NCBI GenBank assembly: GCA_963575645.1
Contig: OY754465.1
Coordinates: forward strand, 42,248,401-42,312,400
DNA length: 64,000 nt
Direction: 5' to 3'
DNA from: Xanthostigma xanthostigma
Lineage: Eukaryota; Arthropoda; Insecta; Raphidioptera; Raphidiidae
The translations under genes were made by a program, and so were the position numbers. Positions 1 through 11,254 of the stretch are shown piece after piece (position 1 is the stretch's first letter; each line of letters opens with the position of its first letter). The notes under the pieces are model-generated. The model was not told the DNA's origin. It saw only the letters and a list, made by a program, of their open reading frames with translations, and made no database searches.

Positions 1-670
1 CTATACAGATTACAAAGTTATCATAAAACAAAGTTCACTTTTTTCTGTAAAAGACGCGAAAAGAAGATACAATTAATTAATTAATGACGTACTGTTAAAA
101 TATAAGAATGATACAAAAGTTGACCTGTTTAAACAAAGATTCATGGGCAATTTTCTTGTAGTAACTGGAAGCTAGTGATCGTAAAAACATATATTTGCAG
201 AAATGTTTCATAAAATAATTTTGTAGTACTTTTTATTCTTAAATCCCACTCTTTGTATATTGATGCAGCTAGGTCTTTTATTTTTTTAATGAAAAATCTC
301 ACTCAAACAAAATGTACACAAAATCTTTCAATCGCATTTCTAAATCAAAAGTTAGGTTTTCGTATCTTTAGAAAGTGAAAAACACAGCTGAACAAATATA
401 CTGCACTTTGGGGAAACTTTGTGTATCCGTTTGTTTTTTTATTTACACTTTCAGATATTATTTTTGTACTTCTGGTATCAAGTTTTGTTGCAAAATTTTT
501 GCATTTATCAGAGCTGTGAACTTACACATCACTTAATTAAATTATATATTCATCATGCCTCTCTTTAAAAAAAATAGTTAGGTATTTTCGTGACGTACAG
601 TATTAGTACAATTACCGTAGTTACCAATTATTAGTTACTATGATTCCTCTGTAACAACTCCCTAGTAATC
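1..670. other. AT-rich sequence without recognised features
   Basis: No coding signature, RNA gene or clear repeat boundary was seen. It consists of AT-rich single-copy-looking DNA running up to an inverted-repeat element. Confidence 0.5.
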
Positions 671-1745
671 CAGTCAACGAAGGAAAAATAAAAACATTAA
701 ATTGTGTAGTCTGGGTTATTATTTCAAATGATAGGGGTGATACCCAGGTATAACATATTAAAAGTCCCCAGCGGGGGGGCACTTGCTTTGGGCGGGAGGG
801 GAGCAAATAGGTCCCATTTTTTGGTTCTTCGTGATTCTCTAAAAAAACCATGCGTTTTAGAAAAGAGAACCTTTTATAAAAAATAAAGCTGATTAAATTT
901 TCTACAAAATGCCTATATTTTTTTTTTTTAGATTTATTAATAAGGGAGATACGGGACCCGTTAAGAAATAGATTGGACGGAGACAAAGTTGCAAAGGTAT
1001 TGTTTATTAAATATAATTTGCTACTTCTGGAGTCAATTAATTTGATTTAATTTGCTAACTGTTATAAAAATGTGATTATTTTTATTTGTGACACCTATAT
1101 TTATTATTTTTTAATTGAAATTAAAGAGGCTGACTGCTTAATGTTTGTAGTGTTTGTACTATATTATTTTATTGCCTGCCCTTAACACATCTTTCTTCTG
1201 CCACCATCTCCGATTCCGGTTCCGACTCCGAAAAACTAAATTTAAAAACTCCGACTCCGACTTCGGTTCCGATAAAACCACCTCCGTAACATCCCTAATT
1301 TCAACATGAACCAAAAGATAACTAATGGTATATTGGATTGAATGTAAGGAAGAATCTTCATCTATATTATTATAGCTCAACGGAATAATAGACGTTAATT
1401 TTCTAAAGCAATAATACTTTGTTTTCAGTTTGTATCACATTTATATCCCTTGCATTTCCTTTTGTATTTGTCATAAATATACAATTAATATATCATTTTG
1501 TAAGAAATTTAATAAGCTTCATTACGTTTTAAGGTTTTTTTTCCTACGACGCTTAGTTTTTGAAATATTTAGGAAAAATTAAAATATGGGACATATCCCC
1601 CCCCCCCACCCCGCCTAAAGCAAGCGGCCCCTGGCTGGGGACTTTTGGTATGTTATACCTGGGTGTGAACCCTATTATAAAAAATATTAATCCAGACTAC
1701 ACAATTTTTTGCATTTATTTGCCAATTTCGGGTCTTCGTTAACTG
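671..1745. mobile_element. Non-autonomous element with long inverted ends (~1.07 kb)
   Basis: The left arm (about 671-815) and right arm (about 1600-1745) are imperfect inverted copies. They share CAGT(C/T)AACGAAG at the tips, then TTGTGTAGTCTGG, ACCCAGGTATAACATA, AAAAGTCCCCAGC and a C- or G-rich stretch near CTTGCTTT. The interior is AT-rich and holds a short degenerate TCCGACTCCG run (about 1205-1290). No transposase could be read. The CAGT start recalls hAT elements, but the flanking 8-mers do not match, so the superfamily is open. Open frames inside are arm artefacts. Confidence 0.6.
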
Positions 1746-2120
1746 AACTATAGGTCCCAAGTTTGAATCTGCTATGTGTTGAAAGCATCAATTGAGTTGT
1801 CAATTTATTATTAACAAATCTAAAGTTGAATTGGTACTAGGCCTAGATATCACTGGCATTTGATGACCATAAAAAAGTGACGTTTATTCTTAACAAAGAG
1901 AGGGTTCTCGACGTAGAATTTCATTTGTTTAAAATAGCAGCAGTTAATCCGTTGTTTTATATTGGGTTATCATTCTAAAACGACAATCGTTGTAGAACAC
2001 ATGCGGAGCGGTGTTGTCTATATCTGGCGATATGAGAAAACATTCTAATTATAAAGTTTATTGTACACCGAACGTGTGAAGTTTTCGCACCATGTTTGAA
2101 AATTGTTACAATTGTTGATG

Positions 2121-2156
<36 letters not shown>

Positions 2157-2236
2157 TCCACTCAACAGACCTAAGGTCCACTTACAGAGTGTTATAATAC
2201 AATCGCATACACATAATATAAAGAAAAAAAAAATAC
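2121..2236 (-). mobile_element. 3' tail of a non-LTR retrotransposon (LINE) with AAAT repeats
   Basis: Read on the minus strand, a stretch containing GTGGACCTTAGGTCTGTTGA ends in about nine AAAT repeats (plus strand TTTA, 2121-2157). Insect LINE 3' ends often finish in such a short tandem tail. No reverse transcriptase could be read upstream, so this is a 5'-truncated copy or only a resemblance. Confidence 0.4.
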
Positions 2237-3238
2237 AAACAAACAGAATGTTAAAAATGTGCTCGGTTATTTTAAACATTTATGCTCGGATTCTGATACG
2301 ACTTTTAGCTTTAAATGCAGATTTAAGAATCTCACTTATTTTCAATTAAATGAAGATTCCCATTAAATCTAGATTAAAAAGCTGAAACTCGTATTCAAAT
2401 CACAAGAAACAAAAATGTCTTAATTTCACTTGAAAAAATTCATCGCTAGACACTTGGTCGAACAGGATTGAATAATAAATATAATTAAATATAGAAAGAC
2501 TTGAAAAAATTCTACAAAAATAATATTTAATTAACTCGATGATTTGGCTAATTAATGAAATGCGTAACCATCAAATAAATAGAAATTAACCCAAGTATAA
2601 TATCTTAATCAGTATATTATGTCTTCCAATCTACGGTTTCAGAGTTACAGTTGATCTTGTATTCAGACTTATTTCCCTCCGATTATTATATTGATTAATA
2701 ATTATAACTAATAAGACATATTCGCAGGTATGTGACCAACAAAATAAAAAATAAATTAAAACATCACTCTTTTTTTTGTTCATAAGTATAGGTATCTGCT
2801 AGTATTTATTATTATTGTTAAGGTGGACACGATATCTATTATATTAATTATTATTTCCCTTTACACAATACTTAATGATCCTAACTTGTCTGACTTTGCC
2901 TATGCCTCCCCCGTAGCTTGACTATTGACCAATATTAAACTAATGTGACAAATGACGAACTAAGTCGTTAAAATGCAGTTTGTAGCTAAACTAACTGTTA
3001 AGCTCGGAGTATGCCCCCCATAATTTTACGTTATGATATTCTAGATCACTTCCAAGAAAATGCTCTATATAGTTTATATAGTCGTGAGAACTAAAATGAA
3101 ATCGGTCTAGCAGTTTTCAAGTAAATCTCCAAAATATAGACACAAAAAGGGGACTACTTCAAAAATTAAACACCATCATATTTGGTTTAATCGTCTGCTC
3201 ACAACGGACTTTGATATTGTGTTGAACTTAATTCTGTA
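2237..3238. other. AT-rich sequence without recognised features
   Basis: About 1 kb of AT-rich DNA. I saw no gene, tRNA or repeat boundary that I could support. Confidence 0.5.
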
Positions 3239-3796
3239 ATGCCCATATTTACCGAGAACTATTAGAGATAGAAGTTACTAATCTTAGAACAAATTTATTC
3301 GTTAGAATTAAATTTTCTTTCAATTCACCAAACAAAATATCAGGTATAAAAGTTAGTTAAAGAATAAATATACACTGCACTATACTCCTTGCTCTTATTG
3401 TTGAATGTTTTGACGTTCACCCAAAAATCCGACCTATGGCGTTAGTGTAAACGTAAAAAAAGTTTCACAAGTTAACCCAATTGCACACAAAACTTCTACT
3501 AACTTTAATGTTTTACAACTATACACTTCACAAAAGGTTAATAAATAGCATATAACTAAATTCACAAGAGCAACTGCAGATATAATATTCCACGTTTATA
3601 GGTTAGATATTATGTTCTATGTGGCGGCCATTATTATTTTATCAGGCGAATATTTTTTTATACCCTCGAAATAAGACAGAATAGATCTATATCTGCAGTA
3701 AACATAATTTTGTTTGATGAATTGAATTATCGCTATTTATTCGGGGGAACAAATGAACCGAATAAATAACTACTTATATTCGGTGAATATGGCCAT
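3239..3796 (+). mobile_element. 558-bp TIR element, copy 1
   Basis: The ends are TGCCCATATTTACCGA and TCGGTGAATATGGCCA, an imperfect inverted repeat of about 16 bp. The body is matched, inverted, at about 34317-34874. Shared landmarks include TTTTGACGTTCACCC, CAAAAGGTTAATAA and ATCAGGCGAATATT. No open frame is shared, so it is a non-autonomous element. Its superfamily is not evident. Confidence 0.65.
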
Positions 3797-4733
3797 AAGC
3801 CTAATAGAAAGCAAAACAAATATGTTGTCATCACAATATTTAAATGCTGACGCAACAACATAATCATATCGTTTAATTTGATTGATGTCTTAGTTATATT
3901 TTAAGTCCAACTTAATAAATAATTCCGATGAATGATGAAAAATATTTCAGTGTGAATTGAACCTTAAGTTATTACATCGTCGACGAAAAGTAATCCTTAA
4001 TCACACATTACCTGAGTCATCATGGCCATGTAAGTCAAGTGAATCATGTCACGCACAAAGTTCCCCCGACGCAGTTTAACCACGTGTACGTGTTTATCAA
4101 AGACCTTCCTTCACAACGAAAACACACAAGTAAAAGCTTGCTCGACCTCAGTCTGACAAGAGACGTTAAACTACCATTGTGTCTTGCATATCAAAATGGC
4201 TGTCCGGTAATACAACCATCACTATCTTAATTTAAAACACTGTTAGTCTTCAAGGCTTTCGAAAGTTCTGATACGAAAACTAGAGTATTTTCCTTTTCGA
4301 GTCGTGTCGAATTATCATTTTTACAGGGTGTGTCACAAGGAAAAAGAAATATTTCAAGAGGTGGTATAGTATATCACTTTTATCAAAAAAAGTCGAATTA
4401 ATTATTTATGATTGTTTGTGAAGCTGGAGAAGAAGTAAGATTAAAGTGTAAATATGAGGACAAACTGATCTTACTCGTTTTTGATGCTGCAACTCAAAAA
4501 ATAAAAGGACAGAGAACTTTGATTAACAGCACGCAACCTTTTGAAGCGAGTCGCGAATTGCATCGATGCTCACAGAGAAATTTTCATTTTCTTTTAAACG
4601 TACCATTTTTCTAGCTTTTCTTTTAGTTTCAAATATTCAGTATTAAACATATCTTCATTTGAACTTCTTTTGCTTAAAATGACAGACTCTACAATCTCCT
4701 GAAGTAGTCCCCTTTTATTTGAAACATCATGTA
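3797..4733. other. Intergenic sequence without recognised gene
   Basis: Two short open frames (4039-4230 and 4408-4614) resemble no family I know. ACAGGGTGTGTCACAAGG (about 4324) resembles ends of insect TIR elements, but I found no partner end. Confidence 0.4.
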
Positions 4734-4995
4734 TCTATACTAATATATAAAGCTGAATAGTTTGTTTGTCTGTTTGGTTGAACGCGCTTATCTCAGAAAC
4801 TACTGGTTCGAATTTTTTTGTTGGATAGCCCATTTATCGAGGAAGGCTATAGGCTATATAATATCACGCTACAATCAATTGGAGCGGAACATCAATGAAA
4901 AATGTTGCAAGATGTATCTCAAAATTAGTCCCACAAATATTATCAGGTGAAATGCCTTAACTAAATATTGCAATATTAGCGCCTCACATTTACAA

Positions 4996-5067
4996 GCCCG
5001 GATAGCTCAGTCGGTAGAGCGTAAGACTCTTAATGCCAAGGTCTTGGGTTCAAGCTCCAAGTCGGCC
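4996..5067 (+). tRNA. tRNA-Lys(CTT)-like sequence carried in a Helitron (pseudogene)
   Basis: The D-arm segment TAGCTCAGTCGGTAGAGC, an ACTCTTAAT anticodon loop (CTT, Lys) and a GGGTTCAAGC T-arm are visible, followed by T runs that could terminate Pol III. Decay is also visible: the anticodon stem strands TAAGA and TGCCA do not pair, and the acceptor stem has at least two mismatches. The same defects recur in the copy at 11517. It therefore travels as part of the Helitron and is unlikely to be a working tRNA. Confidence 0.65.
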
Positions 5068-5253
5068 AATACATTTTTATTTTTTTTTTATTTCTACATT
5101 GCTTTCTTCTAAGGCTTACATTTCAAATTTTCAAAATTTTATTACGACTAATTAAAATTAAATAAATTTTACTGTAGGTACCTATATAAAATAATTTTCC
5201 TACAGTGTTTTCAATTAAATATTTATTATATTTTATTAATTACAGTAATTATT

Positions 5254-5522
5254 CAAATCTTTGATTAACGTCTGATTAGAACTCTTCAATAAATAAAATT
5301 ATCGACCAATTGTTTGTTATTATTTTTTAATTATTTTGATAATCATAATTAATTTTGAAAAAATCTATAAAAAAGCGAATTATATTTAATTATTAATTAT
5401 TTTTATATTTTTTAGATCAATTCTGAAGAAGGTCCAAATCCGGATTGAAACGTTAATGTATTAATTTTATATTGTTTGTTAATATATTGTCTGAAAAATT
5501 GGTCGATAATTTTATTTATTGT
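5254..5522 (+). mobile_element. Truncated Penelope-like element (PLE) end inserted in the Helitron
   Basis: It is flanked by 12-bp direct repeats ACAGTAATTATT (5242-5253 and 5523-5534). The left part (about 5288-5311) is an inverted copy of the right end, which reads ATTGGTCGATAATTTTATTT. Such inverted tails at the 5' side are typical of PLEs. The identity rests on the copy at 63303-63716, where the same end follows a recognisable GIY-YIG endonuclease C-terminus. No coding part remains here. Confidence 0.7.
5423..5451 (+). ncRNA. Hammerhead-ribozyme-like core in the PLE end
   Basis: CTGAAGA (5423-5429) fits the hammerhead consensus CUGANGA. GAAAC (5447-5451) fits the second core strand. Between them GGTCC and GGATT can form a 5-bp stem with two G-U pairs and a 6-nt loop. 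PLEs of other animals are known to carry hammerhead motifs in their pLTRs. Stem III and the cleavage triplet are not clear, so activity is unproven. Confidence 0.45.
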
Positions 5523-5859
5523 ACAGTAATTATTGTTTTAAAAGAAATTTATTACTTAAAAAAAGTATAAATACTGCTTTTTACCAATAAATCAACTCGA
5601 ACACAATATAACCTCACTCTGTAGCAAATATCTACAAAGACGAAATGTGTAAAATATAATTTTTGATTAATTAATTGGAAAAATATGTATATATATTTAT
5701 TAGCATAATTTATAATACATTTAAAAGGATTTATTAACTAAGCCACATTATTTCCCGTTACAAAACGCAGCAAAATTTGATGAAATGTATTTTTGATACA
5801 AAAACAATTGTTTTCATTTTAAACGTTAAATAGTTGTCCAAAAAAAAAAAGAATTTCGA

Positions 5860-6141
5860 TTAATGCTCCGTCTTTGTCACACTCACTAACTTATATCTCC
5901 CTCTCAACTTCCAACATACGAAACGTAACTCTCTCTCTCTTACTATATTCACTAACTTATATCTCTCTCTCTCAACTACCGTTCGCCTCGAACGATCACG
6001 CACCGTTGGCGATGATGCACTTCCGTAAACGATTTCGTCAGGCGTTTACCAGCTTACTCCCCAAGTCAAGTGTGCCTAAAGAAGTTTTACTTCAAAAATT
6101 CACAACATGTTTCGACAAAGTTTGTTGTCATCATCAGGTGA
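5860..6141 (-). repeat. Repeat with CT-rich direct repeats and a ribozyme-like end
   Basis: CACTAACTTATATCTCYCTC occurs twice (about 5881 and 5948) among CTCT runs, followed by a more GC-rich section (5985-6050). The minus-strand 5' side is the CTGATGA...GAAAC motif at 6101-6137. The end GACAAAGT/ACTTTGTC with ACATGTTGTG reappears inverted at 6838-6860, so the two may bound one composite element. The family is not recognised. Confidence 0.4.
6101..6137 (-). ncRNA. Second hammerhead-like motif (CTGATGA / GAAAC)
   Basis: On the minus strand CTGATGA (6137-6131) is followed by a hairpin with perfect 5-bp arms GACAA/TTGTC and then GAAAC (6113-6109). Both conserved hammerhead core strands and helix II are intact. 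Helix III could form from ACA/TGT after GAAAC, but the next base is G, which is not a permitted cleavage-site base. It could therefore be decayed, or a coincidence. Confidence 0.35.
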
Positions 6142-6290
6142 TATATTAAAAAATAGTGGATATATGTTAAAACAAAATATTGGTTAAAAAGTATTTTTGA
6201 ATAAAATATTGGCCAAAGAAATACATGTGTATCTCAAAAGCAACACATGAAAAATCAACAAGAATAAAAATAAGTATCTACATTAAAAAA

Positions 6291-6838
6291 ATTGGTTGTC
6301 TGTAAAGTCGGTTTACGGACGATAGTTTTACGTGATAACGTCTTCCGCTCGAATATCATATTTAATAATACATAACCTAAATTTTAGTAGCTGTCAAACT
6401 ATATTTTTACCGACTCTCTATCGCTTATACTGCGCTCTCGCTTGCACGCACAGGGTCAGGCGGAACGTGACACTTTTCGGAACGTTACACTTTTTCGTGC
6501 ATGCAGCCGGTGTTTCATCAATTTATAAGACGTTATCACGTCAAAACTTTTACTGTGGCATACTTAAAAAAAATTGGTTGTCTGTAAGGTCGGTTTACGG
6601 ACGATAGTTTTACGTGATAACGTATTCCGCTCGAATATCATATTTAATAATACGTAACCTAAATTTTAGTAGCTGTCAAACTATATTTTTACCGACTCTC
6701 TATCGCTTATACTGCGCTCTCGTTTGCAAGCACAGGGTCAGGCGGAACGTTACACAGGCGGACCGTTACACTTTTTCGTGCGTGCAGCTGGTGTTTCATC
6801 AATTTATAAGATGTTATCACGTCAAAATAAAATGGTAA
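6291..6838 (+). repeat. Two tandem copies of a 282-bp repeat with inverted sub-ends
   Basis: Unit 1 starts at 6291 and unit 2 at 6573, each with ATTGGTTGTCTGTAA and CGGTTTACGGACGATAG. Each then has TTTTACGTGATAACGT near its left and ACGTTATCACGTCAAAA near its right, an inverted pair of about 16 bp. Unit 2 has a small duplication or deletion around GGCGGAACGTTACAC. A disrupted inverted copy lies at 23613-24764. The head-to-tail arrangement suggests unequal exchange or repeated insertion. Confidence 0.65.
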
Positions 6839-6861
6839 ACTTTGTCGAAACATGTTGTGAT

Positions 6862-9280
6862 ATCTTTTTAGATAAAAAATTTCGACGATTAATATCTTGT
6901 GTCCGGAATAATTACATTACATTTATATATTCCAATTCTGTGATTTGTCTGTAACGTTTTTGTCATACGCATATGTATTTAGTTATTTACCTGTTTCTGT
7001 CAGTGAAACATTTTCACTAACATTTAGTACAGTCCACAGAACACGCCGCACCCTACTTTGTTCAATTCTAAACAAAAGGATTCCACATGCAAAAACAATG
7101 TAAAATCTTTTTGCGTGTTTAAGTTCTGAAATCTTGCGGTTTCTTCTGTTTTCCTTCTCATGTTCTCTTCCCCATGGCAACACTTTCTTCCTTTGTTTTA
7201 ACCATTATATTCAAAGCAAACATTTTCCGTAGGCTTATTAAAATAATATCTTGTATATTTAAATACAATAAAAATATAAGTAAAAACTTTCTAAAGATAT
7301 AAAATAATAAAAAATTATATTTCATGACTTAGGTTCATAATTATAAAAGCATGGGTCGTGACGCGGTCGTGACTAATAAACTATTGAAGAGCTTACGTTT
7401 CTCGGTTTTAAAATTATTTTTAAATATCAAATTATTTTTGTACATTTGAAAAAATTGTTTTTTTATATTTAATTTTGTTGCATTTAACCGTCAAATTTTT
7501 GTTAATATTTAAACGTCAATTTAATAAAAATACTTGATTAGTTCTAAAAACAATCAATTCATGTGTTATCATGTGTATAGAAAATCTTTAATCTATCTTA
7601 TATTTTAAAAGTATAGTTAAATATTGACTTGCATAATTTTGGCATGAAAAGCTTTTAAAATACATATTGTTCTTCGAGATTGTTTATTTTTACTTACTAT
7701 AATGTTCAGTAAGGAAGTATCGTGTTAATGTAAAAAAAATTCTGACTGAAATGCCCTCGAAACGTAAAGAAAAATTGTTTTCTACGTGCCGGCTATATGT
7801 TGAACCTTTTTTCACATTGATGTTTTTAGTGGGATCAAACTTTCTAGAAAATAATACACTTTTTTATACATCTTTAATAAAATATAATACACCAGTATGT
7901 ATTGGAATTCTATTAATAATAAGTTTGAATACATGAATAATTAATATTTTTTTTTCAGGTTGGTGACATTTCCTTTGTTATGAAAACGGAATATGTAAGT
8001 AGCTATGTAATTATTTTTTTATATATTAATTGTCCTATATAAACAATTTATATTGTGAGGATAAAAATCCATTCCACAAATTCAAACATTTTATAGATTA
8101 TAATAGGGTTGTTTCAGCTAAAAATAGTTTCTACTTTCCTTAATGCGCTAAAAAAAAATGTAAGTTTCGAATATTCATAACATCTGTACTTCCACCATAA
8201 TGGCCTTCAAATATAGCATTATATGTGGTTAAAAAGACAAATACAAAAATTTGCCATATTATTGTAAAGATAATCACAAATTTATGCGATTGATGATCTC
8301 AGGTATAGTTTATATTTTTTTTATTTAAAAATAATTGAATATAAAATCTGCACTTCCACCATAAATAAATTTAATACAAATTTATATAAATAGTGAACGA
8401 ATTTTTGGCAGATCATTTAGTGATAGATCTTAACGGACAGTTTAAAGTAGGTCTAAAGTAGTAGGTTCAAAATTTTGAAAATAAATCAAGCATAACTTAT
8501 AGCGAAGATAAGATTTTTATTATTTTTTTTAATTTAGCGCAAAATAGATAATTTTAATAGATCTAGCACTAATTATTGAATACATATAAAAGGGTTGGTA
8601 AATATTACAAGAAGACTACAACAAATTCTGTACGGAACCCTTTGACGCATGAAATATGTACACGAGTAATATTTTTTATTTGTACTATCCCTAGTTTGTT
8701 TTTTTTCTCAATTCAGAAACAGATATTCGATTCCACGCGCATTTTTATCTAGTTTAAAAAATAGTGGTCTTTCCGTAATTACACAAAGAAACTCGATTTA
8801 AAAAGCTTTTCTAATATTTAAAAATAAGTTGATAAGATGTTTTAATTTGTTTTGAAATATATTATACAACTTTTCCGATAACCAACGTGTAGACCAGTGA
8901 GACAAAGTAACAAAAGAAAATAATAAATAATCCAGTTGATACTAGTTCAGAGTTATTTTATTCCTTCCCTGCAATTCTTATTTCAGTGTCTGAATGTCAC
9001 ATATTTCTGTCACGTAGAGCAACTGTCTAGTTGGTTACCATTCACTTTCACTACGCTACACCACATCACAGAAGAAATACTTACAGAAGCGTCATCGCTG
9101 TTTATTTATTTTTATGCGCATGATCAAATCAGCACTGTTCAAATTAATCGCAACTGATCTCATATCTTAAAAAATTTAGATATGCTTAATTACAATAGGC
9201 CTGGTTGAATAAGTACAGGCAAGAAATATCAACAGATATATAAACAGCAATAAAATATTTTTAACAAAAAAATTGAACCG
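6862..9280. other. AT-rich sequence without recognised gene
   Basis: About 2.4 kb with only short, unremarkable open frames (for example 6983-7183 minus, 7751-7936 plus and 8936-9157 plus). CTTCCACCATAA occurs twice (about 8189 and 8352). Nothing else could be supported. Confidence 0.45.
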
Positions 9281-9283
9281 ACT

Positions 9284-9737
9284 TCACACTAAAAAGTAAA
9301 AAATAATTGCGTATTGAAATGTTTTGGAGTCGGTGTCAGCCAAAATGAAATCTATTCCGAGAACTACACCGACTCCAAAACATTTCAATATGCAATTATT
9401 TTTTACTTTTTAGTGTGAAGTCGGTTGTTTTTTTTGTTAAAAATATTTTATTTTTCTCTTTTTAGTGTTAATCTAACGCTAAAAATCAGTGAAAATACAT
9501 AAAAAACATTATGCGTGCCTTTGAAATTTGAGAGTTTCCCTCGATTTCTCCGGATTCCACCATCAGATCCTGACTTGGTTCCGATGGGACCACCTCTGAG
9601 GTGCACTCTTTCGAATAAAAAAAAAAATTGAAAATCGGTTCATAATTGACGGAGAAATCGGTGAACATACATAAAAAAAATTTAAAAAAATATACAGACA
9701 AACATAGAACCTCCTCCTTTTTGTTGAAGTCGGTTAA
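9284..9737. mobile_element. 'AACCGACTTC' MITE with a perfect-looking hairpin at one end
   Basis: ACCGACTTCACACTAAAAAG (from 9287) and its inverse ending in GTGAAGTCGGTT (9426) form arms of about 65 bp around a short loop near 9350. The sequence continues to another GAAGTCGGTT (about 9726-9735). The minus-strand order AACCGACTTC, AAAAAGGAGGAGGTTC, ATGTATGTTCACCGATT is a common insect MITE pattern. The open frame at 9486-9701 is not protein-like. Confidence 0.6.
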
Positions 9738-10065
9738 AAAGGTACCTCATCGAATACCTCATTAAATGATGAAACTGTTAGAAAACATTTCAAAAACATG
9801 TTACGCCCGGTAGACCAGAAAAAATTGTTAATGTCTGTTTTTAATGAATTTTTTAAATTATATATTTATATATTTTATATTATTATATTTTATTATTATT
9901 ATATATTTATATATTTTATTTTTTCGAAGTGGAAACTGTACAAAAAAACGATGCTAAATACATGCAGATACAGTTTAAAAATATCATTTAATTCGATCAA
10001 TTAATTATTTTCGAGTAGGATTGAGTTGAAACTCTACTATGCTTTTCATATGGAGAAATATGTAT
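9738..10065. other. AT-rich sequence without recognised features
   Basis: Contains a TA/ATT-rich simple stretch (about 9857-9922) and nothing else recognisable. Confidence 0.4.
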
Positions 10066-10699
10066 CGCACGTTGAAAACAATAGTGACACTATACAAAAA
10101 AGTGAACTTTTCACCTTTTGTAAGATTCATGTTTTACTGCAAGAGTGTCACTATACAAAAATTTCCGTTTGCTCATAAATCCACTTATTTCCGCTAGATT
10201 GAGCTAGTGTCACTTTATATTTTGAAAGAATTGCCCATGGTCGTGTATGATATAACGACACTATTTTGTGTCAAAGCAGTTGTTTGGTACGTACGTCGCT
10301 GTAAGTGAAAAAGTGACACATTTTGTTAAATGACAGTTTACTGATTACAGTTGCTACAAAAATTAATGCAAGTAAGTAAATACATAAAATGACACATTTT
10401 GTTTAGTGACACTTTTTGCAGTTGAAGTCTCCAATTTACTGGTTATAGGTTATGACAACAATGACACTAAACAAAAAATTATTTTTGATAGGTCTTTTTT
10501 TTAATAACTTTATTTTTAACATTGTGGTCAACAAATAAATTAAACCAATAATAAATTGTCTCATTATTAACAAAAGAATCTCTATAAGCAATATTTTAAT
10601 AGTAACTTTTCTAGGACAAAACAATATTATTAAAACTAAAAAATGCTCTACTGTAAAATGTAATTTTTTGCCTAATGTCACTTTTGTTTTCAACGTACG
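10066..10699. mobile_element. TIR element rich in GTGACA motifs
   Basis: The ends CG(C/T)ACGTTGAAAACA are inverted (10066-10080 and 10685-10699), and GTAT flanks both sides (10062-10065 and 10700-10703). Inside are at least eight direct or inverted copies of AGTGACAC(T/A), usually followed by TACAAAA or ATTTTGT (about 10083, 10147, 10205, 10256, 10311, 10386, 10404, 10459 and 10676). Repeated subterminal motifs usually mark transposase binding. No transposase is present. The minus-strand frame at 10436-10693 lies mostly within it and has no known domain. Confidence 0.55.
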
Positions 10700-10706
10700 G
10701 TATGTT

Positions 10707-10967
10707 CATGGGCGTACCAAGGGGAGGGCAGAGGGGGGCAGCTGTACCCCTGGATTTTGGGAGACGTCATAAACCGTTTTGCTGAAGATCCTCGAAAATT
10801 ACTTTTAAAATAGATGTCTAATTTAAATTAAATAAATGCATATTTAATATTAATGTTTCGTGTAGGCGTCTTCGTGAAGTGTGTAGGGCAAAACAAGCGG
10901 GGGACCCGGCTTAAGAAATTTCTGATTTGCCCCCCCCCCTCTGGATCAAAAGCTGGGTACGCCCATG
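10707..10967. mobile_element. 261-bp non-autonomous hAT-like element
   Basis: The TIRs are CATGGGCGTACC and GGGTACGCCCATG, followed inward by GGGGAGGGCAGAGGGG and its C-rich counterpart. The flanking 8-mers GGTATGTT (10699-10706) and TGTATGTT (10968-10975) differ at one base, which fits the 8-bp target duplication of hAT elements. It sits exactly at the end of the preceding TIR element. Confidence 0.65.
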
Positions 10968-10975
10968 TGTATGTT

Positions 10976-11254
10976 CACAATCTAGCGCCATTGTCAAATC
11001 ACATTTTTTAACAACCTTTACTACAACCCAATTTTAGTTAGGTATACTGTTCAAATAATTATGACTGTATACGTTTTATTCCTAGAATACTCCTAAGATA
11101 GATTATCGAAACGTTAGTATATTAAATGCATTTTAAACATCAGTATTGCTTTATTTATAGATTATGTGCCACGAAGGCCTACCTTTCATAGTACAATAAT
11201 TCTAAAAATCACAATGCTTCTCCAAATTAATTTTTAGAATCAATTTAACTATCA
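10976..11254. other. AT-rich spacer
   Basis: No feature seen between the hAT element and the second Helitron. Confidence 0.4.

Larger units (their letters stand above)
4734..5583 (+). mobile_element. Non-autonomous Helitron, copy 1 (3' end lost, PLE inserted)
   Basis: It starts A|TC with the insect Helitron head TCTATACTAATATATAAAGC, followed by TTGAACGCGCTTATCTC. It matches the complete copy at 11255-11971 through the head, a tRNA-Lys-like segment (4996-5067) and the following AT-rich part to about 5583, where similarity stops before the 3' hairpin and CTAG. A PLE end (5254-5522) interrupts it and is absent from the other copy. No Rep/helicase is present. Confidence 0.75.

Noticed and set aside
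4996..5067. Functional tRNA-Lys gene
   Set aside because: The anticodon stem and acceptor stem do not pair, and the same defects occur in the second Helitron copy.
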